DNA from: Branchiostoma floridae
Lineage: Eukaryota; Chordata; Leptocardii; Amphioxiformes; Branchiostomatidae
Assembly (NCBI RefSeq): GCF_000003815.2
Contig: NC_049997.1
Location: 16,169,189-16,233,188, forward strand
Reading direction: 5' to 3'
Length of the DNA stretch: 64,000 nucleotides
Part shown: positions 22,401 to 29,401 of the stretch, one piece after another
How the letters are laid out: every line of letters begins with the position of its first letter
Position numbering within the stretch: position 1 is the stretch's first letter
Made by a program: the position numbers and the translations under genes
The notes under the pieces: generated by a model
What the model saw: only the letters and a program-made list of their open reading frames with translations
Database searches by the model: none
Told to the model about the DNA's origin: nothing

Positions 22401-23641
22401 ACCCATATAAGTGGTAGAGTCCGCTAGTGGTTACGTCACGCACTGTGTGGTGCTGGTTGTTTACCATCATGGAACGGTTCCATAAGAAGTTGTCAATAGA
22501 CTATGTTGAGTATGTTGACTATGCGTCCACTGTAGTCCTTGAGTATACACCGCACGCGTTCCCTATTAGCGTGGAGTCAGCGGTTGGTCTCCTAGAACCC
22601 ACACACGCACCAAGAAGCTTGGATGCCACGCAACTCAGGTAATGATACTAAAAAGAAGAGGCGCGACGGAAGGCACCACCCCATAGCTTCATATGGATGA
22701 GTCAATCACTGCGCAGAAAGAATAGGTAACTATCTTTCCTGCGCTGTGATTGGCGATGCCTATATTAGGCGAAGACCCAATCCTTTATAAGGGTAGGATA
22801 GACTATTCACATGCAGTTTGACCGACTCATCCGCACAGCCTGGAATCCGTCGAAGACGTGAACATGGGATAGAAGGAGTGGGACAAGGGAAAAGAGGTAG
22901 GCACGATGGAGCGCAGTTTTCTTTTTCGCCCGCCCACCCACCCACTCACTTAGTCTGGGGAATGTTATATGTATCACATCTTCGCGCGACTCCAGGCACC
23001 ACCCCATAGCTTCATATGGATGAGTCAATCACTGCGCAGAAAGAATAGGTAACTAATGATGTAAATGTGCTAAAATAGTGCATTAGATGTCAATATTATA
23101 CAGACTGCCTTATTCAGAATATTTCCACTTTTAACAATGTAATATTGCTTAGGTTGCCTTTGAATTTAGAAGCTCTCTAATTCACGCCCAATCTTTTCTC
23201 AAATTGCAGATAGCAAAAGCCACCCTACATACGTACCTGTGTGATCTGGGAGTCGCCAAACTGAAGACAGCCGCCATCAGCTCGACTCTCAGTAGGACCA
23301 CTCGCAGCGTGCCCACCCCCATCAAGTACCTACCGCCCGAATGTGACGACGGTCTAACCGTAGGGAAGTCTTCTGACATCTGGTGTCTGGGCTGCACCCT
23401 AGCGGAGCTCTTCAGTGGTGTAGAGCTGTGGGATCTGCATGGGGTTTCTCAAGTTCATTTTGAGAGGGTTCTTAGAAAGAAAAGGGAGGAGAATCTTCCC
23501 CCTGATGCCCTCTTAGCTATCAGTGATGAGGCTTTCCCGGGGGTTAAAGAGCTTCTGGAAAAGGCGCTTTGTTATGATTATAAGAAACGTGTCAGTGCGG
23601 CTAAAATGTCGGAGGAGTTTGCGACCATGTGTGCGAATTAG
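4372..23641 (+). CDS. CARD - three death domains - RIPK1-like kinase, 18 exons
   Basis: I joined exons by GT-AG sites and phase: 4372-4654, 6307-6552, 7328-7459, 8099-8131, 8442-8705, 10714-10959, 11473-11511, 11796-11864, 12017-12073, 12289-12333, 12453-12487, 12684-12765, 13120-13187, 13574-13661, 14122-14314, 14682-14820, 15405-15521, 23210-23641. The sum is 2568 nt, divisible by three, with no internal stop: 855 aa. Exons 2 to 10 all have phase-1 borders. Domains: CARD 1-94, DD1 about 95-177, linker to 231, DD2 to 319, DD3 to 401, acidic/Ser linker to 562, kinase 563-855. Death-fold domains plus a RIPK-like kinase indicate a cytosolic cell-death or NF-kB signalling scaffold. Vertebrate RIPK1 and RIPK2 have the kinase first and the death-fold domain last; here the order is reversed. 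The ATG at 4372 has G at -3 and +4. Two neighbouring genes instead of one remain possible, but continuous phase across every junction argues for one. Confidence 0.75.
4899..5114. mobile_element. MITE, TAACGCTA inverted ends, in intron 1
   Basis: TAACGCTAGTTCACCTTTAT at 4899 and its inverted counterpart ending TAGCGTTA at 5114, with further inward symmetry (TATATCC..., CAAAACAG / CTGTTTTT). 216 bp. A half copy of the same family begins at 33717. Confidence 0.75.
5610..6306 (+). repeat. Tandem array of decayed DD1 half-exons, unit about 185-190 bp
   Basis: Before the true DD1 exon, three more copies of its 5' end plus upstream intron lie head-to-tail. The shared segment CATTGMAAGATACTTTGACATCG appears near 5744, 5927, 6117 and (true exon) 6308. 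Each copy keeps the start of the exon (GIxRYFDIVVE...AC) and then fails: the first has an in-frame TAG, others frameshift. Between them lie repeated blocks TTTACAATG...CACTAGT...GGTCATGAGACG. This is exon-plus-intron duplication followed by decay; three pseudoexons. Confidence 0.8.
6307..6552 (+). CDS. Exon 2: death domain 1
   Basis: 82 codons, phase 1 to phase 1; acceptor TTCAAAG|G, donor TATAG|GTAATTT. Residues include CHEWKEIARRLGLTEPAIASI, then RECCIRALNVWLGDHGRNATVDMLKEALISA, the classic death-domain helix 2-6 pattern (W..IA..LGL...I..I ... W...G..AT...L..AL). It homo- or hetero-oligomerises with other death domains. CARD followed directly by a death domain is the layout of the adaptor CRADD/RAIDD. 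Confidence 0.85.
7032..7267. mobile_element. Mutator-like MITE, perfect 34-bp TIR, 9-bp TSD
   Basis: Left arm 7032-7065 begins AGCACGTCACCGGAACGTAC; right arm 7234-7267 is its exact reverse complement over 34 bp. Flanking 9-bp direct repeats GATGACACT sit at 7023-7031 and 7268-7276. Perfect arms and an intact target duplication indicate a recent insertion into intron 2 of the kinase gene. Superfamily inferred from the 9-bp TSD. Confidence 0.92.
7328..7459 (+). CDS. Exon 3: Pro/Ala-rich linker
   Basis: 44 codons, phase 1 to 1 (CTCTCAG|AATCC, CAGCAG|GTAATT). Translation is rich in Pro and Ala (APAQAPRPPPAAPVQ ... RPTPYQRPASA), an expected flexible spacer between DD1 and DD2. Confidence 0.75.
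7490..8004. mobile_element. PIF/Harbinger-like MITE, 32-bp TIR, TTA duplication
   Basis: Perfect inverted arms 7490-7521 and 7973-8004 (GGCCACAGCAAGTAAATTTT...). Direct TTA at 7487-7489 and 8005-8007. TIRs starting GG and a 3-bp TTA target fit PIF/Harbinger. 515 bp, no transposase. Confidence 0.85.
8099..8131 (+). CDS. Exon 4: 33-nt linker exon
   Basis: Acceptor CATCGTAG|AAC after a T-rich tract, donor GCTG|GTAAGT, exactly 11 codons in phase 1 (EQVRGSTRPSA). Continues the flexible linker. Very short but both splice sites are strong and the frame fits. Confidence 0.65.
8442..8705 (+). CDS. Exon 5: death domain 2
   Basis: 88 codons, phase 1 to 1 (CATACAG|TCGTAC, CGAAG|GTAAGG). Pattern: VGLAWKDLARKLGFKEVDIE, RECCMEVLTTW, HGYDATVGRLWTALQAAEL. 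It closely follows DD1 in spacing, including the RECC motif before helix 5, so DD1 and DD2 probably come from one duplication. The C-terminal part, GVDGEDGSGQFEG, is acidic and glycine-rich. Confidence 0.88.
8706..9903 (+). repeat. Eight extra copies of the DD2 3' half-exon with donor, 434-bp higher-order repeat
   Basis: After the DD2 exon its 3' half plus splice donor is repeated eight times (donors near 8874, 9039, 9173, 9309, 9473, 9607, 9743, 9900). Subunits are about 162 and 136 bp; three make a 434-bp block, and two such blocks (about 8880-9313 and 9314-9747) are essentially identical, so this expansion is recent. Most copies change the CGGGTACGACGCG start to CGGGTAAGACGCG. None has a good acceptor; each keeps GAAG|GTAAGG. 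Use of a later donor would read into a TAA soon after the first. Confidence 0.9.
10343..10406. repeat. (TAG)n microsatellite in intron 5
   Basis: About 21 uninterrupted AGT/TAG triplets, with looser AGT-rich sequence for 100 bp either side. Matching Ser/Thr homopolymer ORFs are artefacts. 9904-10342 otherwise shows only degenerate repeats of GGCCCAT...TGACTTTG type. Confidence 0.95.
10714..10959 (+). CDS. Exon 6: death domain 3
   Basis: 82 codons, phase 1 to 1 (TTGTTGCAG|ATATGG, TATG|GTAAGT). Contains GPKWKLLAELLGVPPQKIAW, RCELALNMWYWDRKSDSSIE and LKVAVFNAGLKNAVDAF. More diverged than DD1 and DD2 but keeps the core Trp, the LLG turn and the W...L..A spacing. Confidence 0.82.
11473..12333 (+). 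CDS. Exons 7-10: short acidic/Ser linker exons
   Basis: Four mini-exons: 11473-11511 (39 nt), 11796-11864 (69), 12017-12073 (57), 12289-12333 (45). Every one has an AG acceptor, a GT donor, phase 1 borders and a length divisible by three, so any could be skipped without breaking the frame. Translation is hydrophilic (GGGADTEEPNQND; DHVDLSSSARF; DSSTSRSPQEEVGTE; DHTNSKTSRNPEQEE). No domain; probably disordered linker. The acceptor of exon 8 (CTACTAG) and donor of exon 9 (GTATTT) are the weakest. Confidence 0.6.
12453..13661 (+). CDS. Exons 11-14: remainder of the linker
   Basis: 12453-12487 (35 nt, phase 1 to 0), 12684-12765 (82, 0 to 1), 13120-13187 (68, 1 to 0), 13574-13661 (88, 0 to 1). 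Phases alternate yet fit exactly, which supports the model. Product is Ser/Gly/Glu-rich (SYFGDGQNQPAIGG; SESRESDVP; SVDQSQRE; YESGAEPGASAD). No RHIM motif (I/V-Q-I/V-G) that I can see in this linker, unlike vertebrate RIPK1. Confidence 0.6.
12835..12995. mobile_element. Foldback MITE, 28-bp TIR, in intron 12
   Basis: Arms 12835-12862 (ACTCAAGCAACTGGATATAA...) and 12968-12995 are exact inverted copies. A second inner perfect hairpin, CAGTGACACTGT / ACAGTGTCACTG, sits at the centre, so the whole 161 bp can fold as one stem-loop. Confidence 0.88.
14122..14314 (+). CDS. Exon 15: kinase N-lobe
   Basis: Acceptor GTTCACAG|ATAG, phase 1 in, phase 2 out. Encodes RLGKGSFGTVYLAKW (glycine loop), ALVAVKEF (ATP-binding Lys) and SFFREMEHLR (helix C Glu). 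All N-lobe hallmarks of an active kinase are present. Confidence 0.92.
14682..14820 (+). CDS. Exon 16: kinase hinge region
   Basis: Follows a 23-nt T tract; acceptor ACAAAG|GG, phase 2 to 0. Encodes RELRHPHIVQLLGICW (the 'HPNIV' strand), then SMSYLLMTYVDGVDLGTIL (gatekeeper and hinge). Confidence 0.9.
15405..15521 (+). CDS. Exon 17: kinase catalytic loop (HQD)
   Basis: Phase 0 to 0. Encodes ARDLCSAVSYLHDKH (helix E) and LVHQDIKPGNVL. The catalytic Asp, Lys and Asn are present, but HRD is HQD, making this a non-RD kinase, a class rich in innate-immune kinases such as the RIPKs. Donor CTG|GTGAGT. Confidence 0.92.
16196..16341. mobile_element. Foldback MITE
   Basis: TTTCATACTTTGAGCGGTTA at 16196 pairs with the inverted ...GTTCAATTTATGAAA ending 16341, and inward AAGTTGCACGAGGATATTCC pairs with GGAATCCTTGTGCAACTC-like sequence. 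About 55-bp imperfect arms. Confidence 0.7.
16342..16450 (+). repeat. 5' terminal direct repeat with CCAAT and TATA
   Basis: About 109 bp starting TATCTTTCCTGCGCTGTGAT, nearly identical to 22731-22839, in the same orientation 6.4 kb away. It holds GACCCAATCC and TTTATAAGGG 9 bp later, a core promoter layout. Direct terminal repeats carrying a promoter resemble an LTR or Penelope-type repeat. Confidence 0.7.
17930..20100. repeat. 65-bp satellite, more than 20 copies
   Basis: Best conserved between 18200 and 19480, where GTACGACAGGCTGTGGGACA, GCACCAGGCAGGTAACAAGA and CTGTTGGACAGTTTTGTTTG recur each 65 bp; edges decay to about 17930 and 20100. As 65 is not a multiple of three and the minus unit lacks stops, all three minus frames stay open for about 1.2 kb (382-400 codons); I do not call these genes. 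Many units contain CAGGTAAGT or CAGGTAACA on the host gene's sense strand. Confidence 0.93.
22200..22345. repeat. Two-copy 62-bp purine-rich duplication
   Basis: GAACGATAGAGTCAAGGAAG... near 22217 and GAACGATGGAGTGAAGGAAA... near 22281 align along about 62 bp, ending GTAGGAGGTATG. Nothing else seen in 20880-22200. Confidence 0.7.
22671..23055 (+). repeat. 3' terminal repeat block of the intron-17 element
   Basis: A 62-bp sequence AGGCACCACCCCATAGCTTC...GGTAACTA occurs identically at 22671-22732 and 22994-23055. Between them lies the second copy of the 109-bp promoter repeat (22731-22839) and a unique 150 bp. So the right end reads 62-bp, promoter repeat, unique, 62-bp; the left end keeps only the promoter repeat. 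Confidence 0.75.
23210..23641 (+). CDS. Exon 18: kinase C-lobe and stop
   Basis: Acceptor AAATTGCAG|ATAG, phase 0; stop TAG 23639-23641. Encodes TYLCDLGVAKL (DFG is DLG, as in RIPK1), IKYLPPECDDG (APE region), SSDIWCLGCTLAELFSG (helix F) and CYDYKKRVSA (the Arg pairing with APE). The protein stops just after helix I, so nothing follows the kinase. Confidence 0.93.
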   Translation: MAKATLHTYLCDLGVAKLKTAAISSTLSRTTRSVPTPIKYLPPECDDGLTVGKSSDIWCLGCTLAELFSGVELWDLHGVSQVHFERVLRKKREENLPPDALLAISDEAFPGVKELLEKALCYDYKKRVSAAKMSEEFATMCAN

Positions 23642-23704
23642 TAACTGAATGATTTGCTTTCCTCTCCCCGGCTTGGATACTTTTATTAGATTGGTAACTC
23701 TCCG

Positions 23705-23710
23705 AATAAA
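23705..23710 (+). other. Polyadenylation signal AATAAA of the kinase gene
   Basis: 64 bp after the stop codon, followed by GTGACA and T/G-rich sequence. Gives a very short 3' UTR. 23711-24147 contains nothing else recognisable. Confidence 0.7.
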
Positions 23711-24151
23711 GAGACTATTTTGCACAACCATTGCTTTATTTCCACCGACATGTCGGTGACAAAAAAGCAGGAGTACCGTTGAATCACAGGAAGTTAAGAA
23801 GACAAACTTAGTTCTGTTGTACATACAATAACCAAGTAATGTAGACACATAATAAGTGGAGGGAGTAGTGTTGCGGCAGAAAAAAGAGGGTCCAAAACCT
23901 GACCTCTCAAAATGATACAAAAGAATAATAGAGTGATTACTTAGTGATATAAATACACTATTTGATTTGCATAATGTATATACAGTATAAAATCTTAATG
24001 CTGTGTACATACTGTAAATGCTACATTCATATTGTTTAATATCTGCAAATTACTACATTCAGCTATAAGGTTTATAAGATATAATGATGTAACATAGGAT
24101 AAATAGTATTTGCTGCGAAGTGACCAACAGCTAGTATAATGCAGCAGTTAA

Positions 24152-25112
24152 CCCTATTCAGACCGGGCTTTTTTGGTCATCCCTGGACCGGGGGGGGGGG
24201 GGGGCTTTTGAGGCCCTCCACTTCTAAGTCCTCTAACTCTTGAACAACGTGCCGTAGGGCCACCAAATTTTCAGGACATGATATCGACATAATATCTGAC
24301 AAGTATGTGACGTTTGACGTTACTTTGACGTAAGATGACGTAATTATGACGTCATCAATTTGATTATATTGGCCGGACCCATGAAAAAAGGGTATTCTCA
24401 GACAACTTCAAGTTATAGTAACTTATACTACAAAAATGTAACAACAAGTGCAGATAACAGAATAATAATGTTTATTACGACTTGTATTGCCAATAGCAAC
24501 ATCGATGACGTCATAATGACGTCATAAAATGACGTCATGCACATCTAAGATACGAGTTAGGCTCCGCCATATTATATCCACTACCTTGAATTTTTAAAAC
24601 TACTTTTTTTGCAACAAATAATAACAAAGGGCAATGGAAATAGACTAAATTCATTCATTTAGATGGTTTTTGATGAAAAAATACCAGGTAGTTACAAATT
24701 TTACGGTATAATTAGCTTGTTATTCTTGATCTGGCCATACGGTCCGCCATCTTGGATTTTGGGCTGATGACGTCATCAAATTAGCATAATTTATGCATAT
24801 ATAATTATGAAAGATATGCTAAATAATATAAGATTTTATTTATGTAACAAAATAGCAGTAATATAGCAAATAAATGTGAAAAATACATTGTTAGAACCAA
24901 AAATAGTGATTTTTGGCAAAACTGCCTGTCAGCAAACGGTTGCCATGGCAACACGAAAAAATGGAAAATTTGTCAAACTTCGTAAAATTGTTGCCAACAA
25001 TATTTTAGGAAAACTCACCAAATTTGGTGGCTTTAGCGTAAGGCGTTCTGGCGTTATAGGACATCGAAGTTGGCGCGGGCCTCAAAAGCCCCCCCCCCCG
25101 GTCTGAATAGGG
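24152..25112. mobile_element. piggyBac-like non-autonomous element, TTAA target
   Basis: TTAA at 24148-24151 and 25113-25116 flank inverted ends CCCTATTCAGACCGG. CCC...GGG ends and TTAA duplication are the piggyBac signature. 961 bp, no transposase. Interior has many TGACGTCAT palindromes, poly-G/poly-C tracts by the ends and GCCATCTTGGATT. Two related-looking elements occur at 53030 and near 63650. Confidence 0.85.
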
Positions 25113-25116
25113 TTAA

Positions 25117-26015
25117 CGAGTTTTGTGATTATATAGTTTTTCATTTGTAACTATAATTTCGCCATTCGGAAGGAACTGCGACTGTTTAAAAATTTGATTG
25201 ATGTAAGCCAATTCTTCTATCAACAACTCTTTAAAAACATCTTAGATATTTGCTTGTAGTTTCTTTGTGTCACACAGCACTTAGTGTATATGACTTACAA
25301 CATAAAGCAATTGTTCTACAACAATCAACATAAAAACATACCTGGACCATTTGTGTGACGCAAGTGCCGTTTTTGATATTTCATAAAATTAAAATATTCG
25401 TTGCAATCAGTGTTTGAATTAGCATAGACTTCGAAAGTATGCTGTGCCCTGAAGAACGGAATAACGAGGACAGGGCCGAGCACTGCGTCATTCGCTCTAA
25501 TGCTGCGTAGTCGGTAAACAGTGGAATCTGACGCGACAGGGTTCTCCCGTGTAACCACGCCTACTCAGATGATTGACAGCTAACTTCTTGCTCAGGTTAC
25601 ATTTGGCTCACGTCCAACAGGTCCAATCTGGAGCATTTTTCGGCGCTGACTATCGCACCCTACAGTCGTGTTTACAGGGGTAATTGTTTTCCATGATATC
25701 GAATATCCATGTGAGAAATGAAACGTATACAGACAGACACAAGCATAGTTAAGTAAAATACGTCACTGTCCTGTTGTGTTTGAACGTGGTGTGCTTTACA
25801 AACTTTGTAAACAACCAATTTGTGAGAAACATTCTTTTCTAATAATGGTATCGGCTACCTCTCTCTGTTTTCAAATGGTACCTCCCAATTGCAATTTGTG
25901 GATTGTGTTGCACCTTTGGTGTACAAACTCAGGCACAGGTTATCTGCACAGCTATCACACATAACGATCGGAGACTACAGAACGTTACTATTTAAAGCTG
26001 TTTTTCGCCAGAAAT
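25117..26015 (+). promoter_or_regulatory. Region upstream of candidate first exon a
   Basis: About 25680-25810 (TTTACAGGGGTAATTG...GATATCGAATATCCATGTGAGA...GTGTTTGAACGTGGTGTGCTTTACA) aligns with 37897-38035 upstream of first exon e, showing that the whole promoter block was duplicated. No TATA box seen. Confidence 0.45.
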
Positions 26016-26043
26016 ATGGAGATGAATCAACGTTCCGTGCAAG
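26016..26043 (+). CDS. Candidate alternative first exon a (DD adaptor gene 1)
   Basis: ATG at 26016, 28 nt, donor CAAG|GTAAGA, phase 1, peptide MEMNQRSVQ-G. The phase fits the acceptor of the death-domain exon at 31026 (G|GC). The ending ...VQ-G and the upstream homology to exon e make it a member of the first-exon family. Confidence 0.5.
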
Positions 26044-26656
26044 GTAAGACAATAATTCATCATCCGAATCTTGATTAATGTTTTTTCAGGAATGTGACTG
26101 TCTTGAGCAACAGAGATTCTCTCAAATTTTGGCTGTAGCATGTAGCTTCATTGGCTGTTCGTGTCAGGCCATGAAAATTTCAGGTTTTGAAATATCGCAT
26201 GGTACTAACGTTCAACCTTATATAACAACTTAAGTTTGATGATTTTTTTTGTTTGTTTTCTTGTTCATCACTGTAAATGATTTCTCTTGTAGTGATAATA
26301 CGTATAATTTAACATACATGTCTGTGTGCATGGGTTTCAATTCTATTTGGCAAGGAAACAAAGAGAGGCTTAATTGGGTAAATAGTATTTTTGTCCCTTA
26401 CTATATGTCATGCATGGTTAGAGCTATTTAAAATGCTTTCATTTATAATAGCCTCAGTGTCATGTAAAAAGCTCCGTGACGTGAGTCGGTTTCTTTCGTC
26501 CTGTGCAGTTCTGACGGCATAGATCTAATTGCGCTGCGTTCGCCTTTAAGTTGTGTGCAGCAAGTTGTGCGTGCGTGACATGCAAATTTTTGGTGACGTC
26601 ATCAAAGTGGTCCTCATGCTACCAAAGTGTGCGTTACCAAACGTGATTGACATGAA

Positions 26657-26667
26657 GGGGAATCCCC
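26657..26667. promoter_or_regulatory. Perfect NF-kB palindrome
   Basis: GGGGAATCCCC, the same palindrome (other strand) as those at 36666 and 49710. It lies 3' of exon a and 2.7 kb 5' of exon b. Confidence 0.55.
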
Positions 26668-26736
26668 AGGTTATTCCCCTCAGTCGGGTCATAGGTCGCA
26701 TGGTCGGATGCTCTTTCCGGTGTCCGTCTTAAACTA

Positions 26737-27199
26737 CAGTCAAACCTGCCCAAGCGACTACCTCTTCTTAGCGACCACCTGGCCATTATGACCGTTTTTT
26801 CTCGGTCCCGAAAATTTCCCCATTGACGTAAGCATTAAGCGACCTCTTCACAACAGCCACCTAGCCAACGCGACCACGACCGCCAAAATAGGGACCACAT
26901 CCCTGCCCATAATGACCGCGTCATTTTCAAATCTTGAGGTGTCATTTATTTCTAATGATAACTAGCGCGATTTTGTGCCGAATTCGGCCAGTTCGACTAC
27001 CATTACGAAAATTGTTATGTTCGAACAAAGATGGCGGCGGATGCGCGTGCGTGTGCTTGATTTGATATTAAACACAACGGAAACCATTTATACTATGCAT
27101 CGGGCATGTTGTGAGTCGGTACTCTTCTATCCGACCACCTGACCGAATCAACCACTTTTGCCCGGTCCGCCGGCTGGTCGTCTTGGGCAGGTTTGACTG
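26737..27199. mobile_element. pogo/Tigger-like MITE, TA target
   Basis: TA flanks (26735-26736, 27200-27201) and perfect 18-bp inverted ends CAGTCAAACCTGCCCAAG. CAGT start and TA target fit the Tc1/mariner-pogo group. Interior repeats GCGACCACCT-type motifs. 463 bp, no ORF. Confidence 0.82.
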
Positions 27200-27323
27200 T
27201 ACTTTGAGGCGACGTGCAGTCATAGATCGATCCCGAATATAGTAGTATTTATCATTATTAACCATTAAGAGAGTGTCTTCATTTCCGCCTAATATTTGAA
27301 AACTGTAAAAAATAACCCATCGC

Positions 27324-27595
27324 TAACCTGGAATCCAGTCTCCTTGTGGCACGGCCTATCGTAGTTAGTGTAGGCTGTCTACGGGGCCAGTGTAGCTCTC
27401 AGCCGCCGGGTCAATCGTTCACACCCGGTAGGATTTTCACGCGGTTAGACTTTGCCCAGTTGGAGTTATTACCCTACCACGTGAAAATCCTACCGGGTGT
27501 GGCCGATTACCCCGGCGGCTGAGAGCTACACTGGCCCCGTACAAAGCCTGCACTAACTACGGTAGGTCGAACCACAGGAGACTGGATTCCAGGTT
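27324..27595. mobile_element. Mutator-like foldback MITE, long TIR, 10-bp TSD
   Basis: Arms of about 120 bp (TAACCTGGAATCCAGTCTCC... and inverse) make most of the 272 bp self-complementary. Direct repeats AACCCATCGC at 27314-27323 and 27596-27605. A second copy starts at 30364 and diverged relatives start near 29718, 37224 and 46662. 27606-28700 shows nothing else recognisable. Confidence 0.88.
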
Positions 27596-28708
27596 AACCC
27601 ATCGCATGCAGCGCTGAAAAAAAAGCCAGAGAAGCGCGGACAAAAGCACAACAAGCTTCGCAGCCCATGCCTTCTCACATTCTCACAGAACGACCACTTT
27701 TAAAAACCCGGTCACTAGGGTAGGAACAGTGGCGCGGACCAGTAGTAATCATTTATTGGTCAACATACGGAGGAAATCCTTATCAAACATTTTGACAATG
27801 TTTTTGTAGATTTCATGGTATGAAGAACACAACCCACACATGTCTGACCACACTTCACCTTGTTTTTCTCGCCACAAACCTACTGATTTTCAACAGAACG
27901 TCGACTGGGAAACAAGGACAATTATTTAAAATTTGGTCGAAATTGATGAAAGACTCGGCACTATATATCTAATCAGACATGTTTAAATCCTTTTTCAGGA
28001 CGTTGTATTTTCCATTAGAACAATGTAATTGCCTGTTGATTTTATATTATCTGGAATTGACGGCAGGTAAGCTCAACAAACCTCAACGTACGAAGACTAC
28101 GTTTGTAATTATAACCACGTGAATGATTAGACCTTTATTGTACATTTCTGCTATCACAAGGTAAGTACAAGTCATAATGATGTACGACCGCCGCCAAGTT
28201 AGCGATGACTTGATTATCCAAACGCAAATATAGGACATCCGCCCAGCGATCCGGCATGTAGTTCCGGGTCTAAAACTTGAAGATTTATTTCTTGGAAAAA
28301 TGGGTAGAAATTTTGCCAGTTTTGAGGTCAACATGACTGGGGAAGGTTTCTACTTTCTGATTATGGCCAAAAAGCTGAGTTTTTGTGGTTATCAGGGGAT
28401 GTAAAGTGGGCCCCTTCCCTTGGCGGTTATGCGTTTGAGGGGGTGGGAGGGTTTTGTGGTACATGTATTTTTCTGCAAATTCTGCCGTAAGATTTCTAAT
28501 GACAGTTGAGATGATGGGCTTTCATATGAGAGTAAGATTGTACGCCAGTAACGTCAGAAAGGTGAGTTATTGGCCCTGTCTTTCTGTGCCTTTTTGTGTA
28601 CATTTCAATATACCAGGCATCGACTTGCGGATCCCCTATATTTGTGCCTGAGGTTATAGTGAACAATACAATCCATGACCTTCGCCAAGGTAGCGACAAA
28701 TATACTGT

Positions 28709-28855
28709 AAACAAACACTGTACGTCACGTATGATGAAGTAGAGCTGAAATAACACCTGGGAGAGTCGATCACTCGATCACAAACACTGTACGTCACCTA
28801 TGATGACGTAAGAGCTGAAATAACACTTGGGAGACTAGTCGATCACTCGATCAAA
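28709..28855. repeat. Two-copy 72-bp tandem duplication
   Basis: AAACACTGTACGTCACGTAT...GATCACTCGATCA at about 28711-28780 and 28782-28855, with a few changes (an extra GACGTA and CTAGTC in copy 2). Confidence 0.85.
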
Positions 28856-29071
28856 ATCGGTCTAAAAGTTATGACATGCACGGGGGTACATTGTTAGTCT
28901 GAATAGCATATTACTATCTTCCAATGGGATCTGACGGTCATCAAAACAACAAAACAAAAAACCAAAAGAGGAGACTCAAAAGGTTTGCCGCCGTAACTGA
29001 CCGAATATTTATCTTGCAGCATGATTTAGTTCAAGCAATATAGTACTGTGACCAATCACATGACCTCCACA

Positions 29072-29081
29072 CCTTATTTGG
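29072..29081 (+). promoter_or_regulatory. CArG box (SRF-type), CCTTATTTGG
   Basis: Perfect CC(A/T)6GG, 281 bp before first exon b. The same box with similar flanks (ACACCTTATTTGGGC) is at 38171 before exon e, and a one-base variant at 49682 before exon h. Confidence 0.5.
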
Positions 29082-29361
29082 GCTTGGCTATTTTTAAATA
29101 TGACGTCACTGACGTTATAGAGTACTCGCTGTATATCTTACATGTGCAAGGCTTCCCCATTCGTCAATTCAACCAATTGGCTTGCAGAGAACACATCGTT
29201 GACATGTACAACACATTCTTCTACTTGTGCAAAACACCTACTGGAGTGTCGGAGTACTTGAGGGGTCATTTAGCGGCAAGTGTGTTGGTCTGGAACTTTG
29301 GAAGCAAAAAGTGTGCCCCAGACAGGTCGGCTGAGCTGACCTGTGATTCTCTAACCTACAT

Positions 29362-29401
29362 ATGTCTGACCAAGAACTGAACCCCCGACGTGCTGTACAA
29401 G
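29362..29401 (+). CDS. Candidate alternative first exon b (DD adaptor gene 1)
   Basis: ATG 29362, 40 nt, donor CAAG|GTAATA, phase 1, peptide MSDQELNPRRAVQ-G. It joins in frame to 31026. Upstream 29060-29170 is homologous to 38155-38230 upstream of exon e (CArG box and GGCTTCCCCA segment). Confidence 0.55.

Larger units (their letters stand above)
16089..23163. mobile_element. 7-kb inverted-repeat-bounded insertion in intron 17
   Basis: About 115 bp at 16089-16203 (AAAGGCAACCTAAGCAATAT...) recur inverted at 23045-23163, at roughly 80-85 percent identity by eye. They bracket the rest of the foreign sequence almost exactly; the right copy ends 46 bp before exon 18. Either these are long TIRs of one large non-autonomous element, or two opposed copies of a MITE. 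I found no convincing target duplication at the edges. Confidence 0.55.
15522..23209 (+). other. Intron 17, 7.7 kb, filled by nested mobile DNA
   Basis: All other introns of this gene are 0.1-2.2 kb. Outer part 15522-16088 is plain AT-rich intron. From 16089 to 23163 lies repeat material (inverted repeats, foldback MITE, terminal-repeat element, 65-bp satellite). No domain is recognisable in the only sizeable non-repeat ORF (20436-20879, 147 codons, basic). Confidence 0.8.

Noticed and set aside
28113-28151. Another ATG-plus-donor pair (ACAAG|GTAAGT)
   Set aside because: The donor is in phase 2, which does not fit the phase-1 death-domain acceptors, and there is no Q-G ending.
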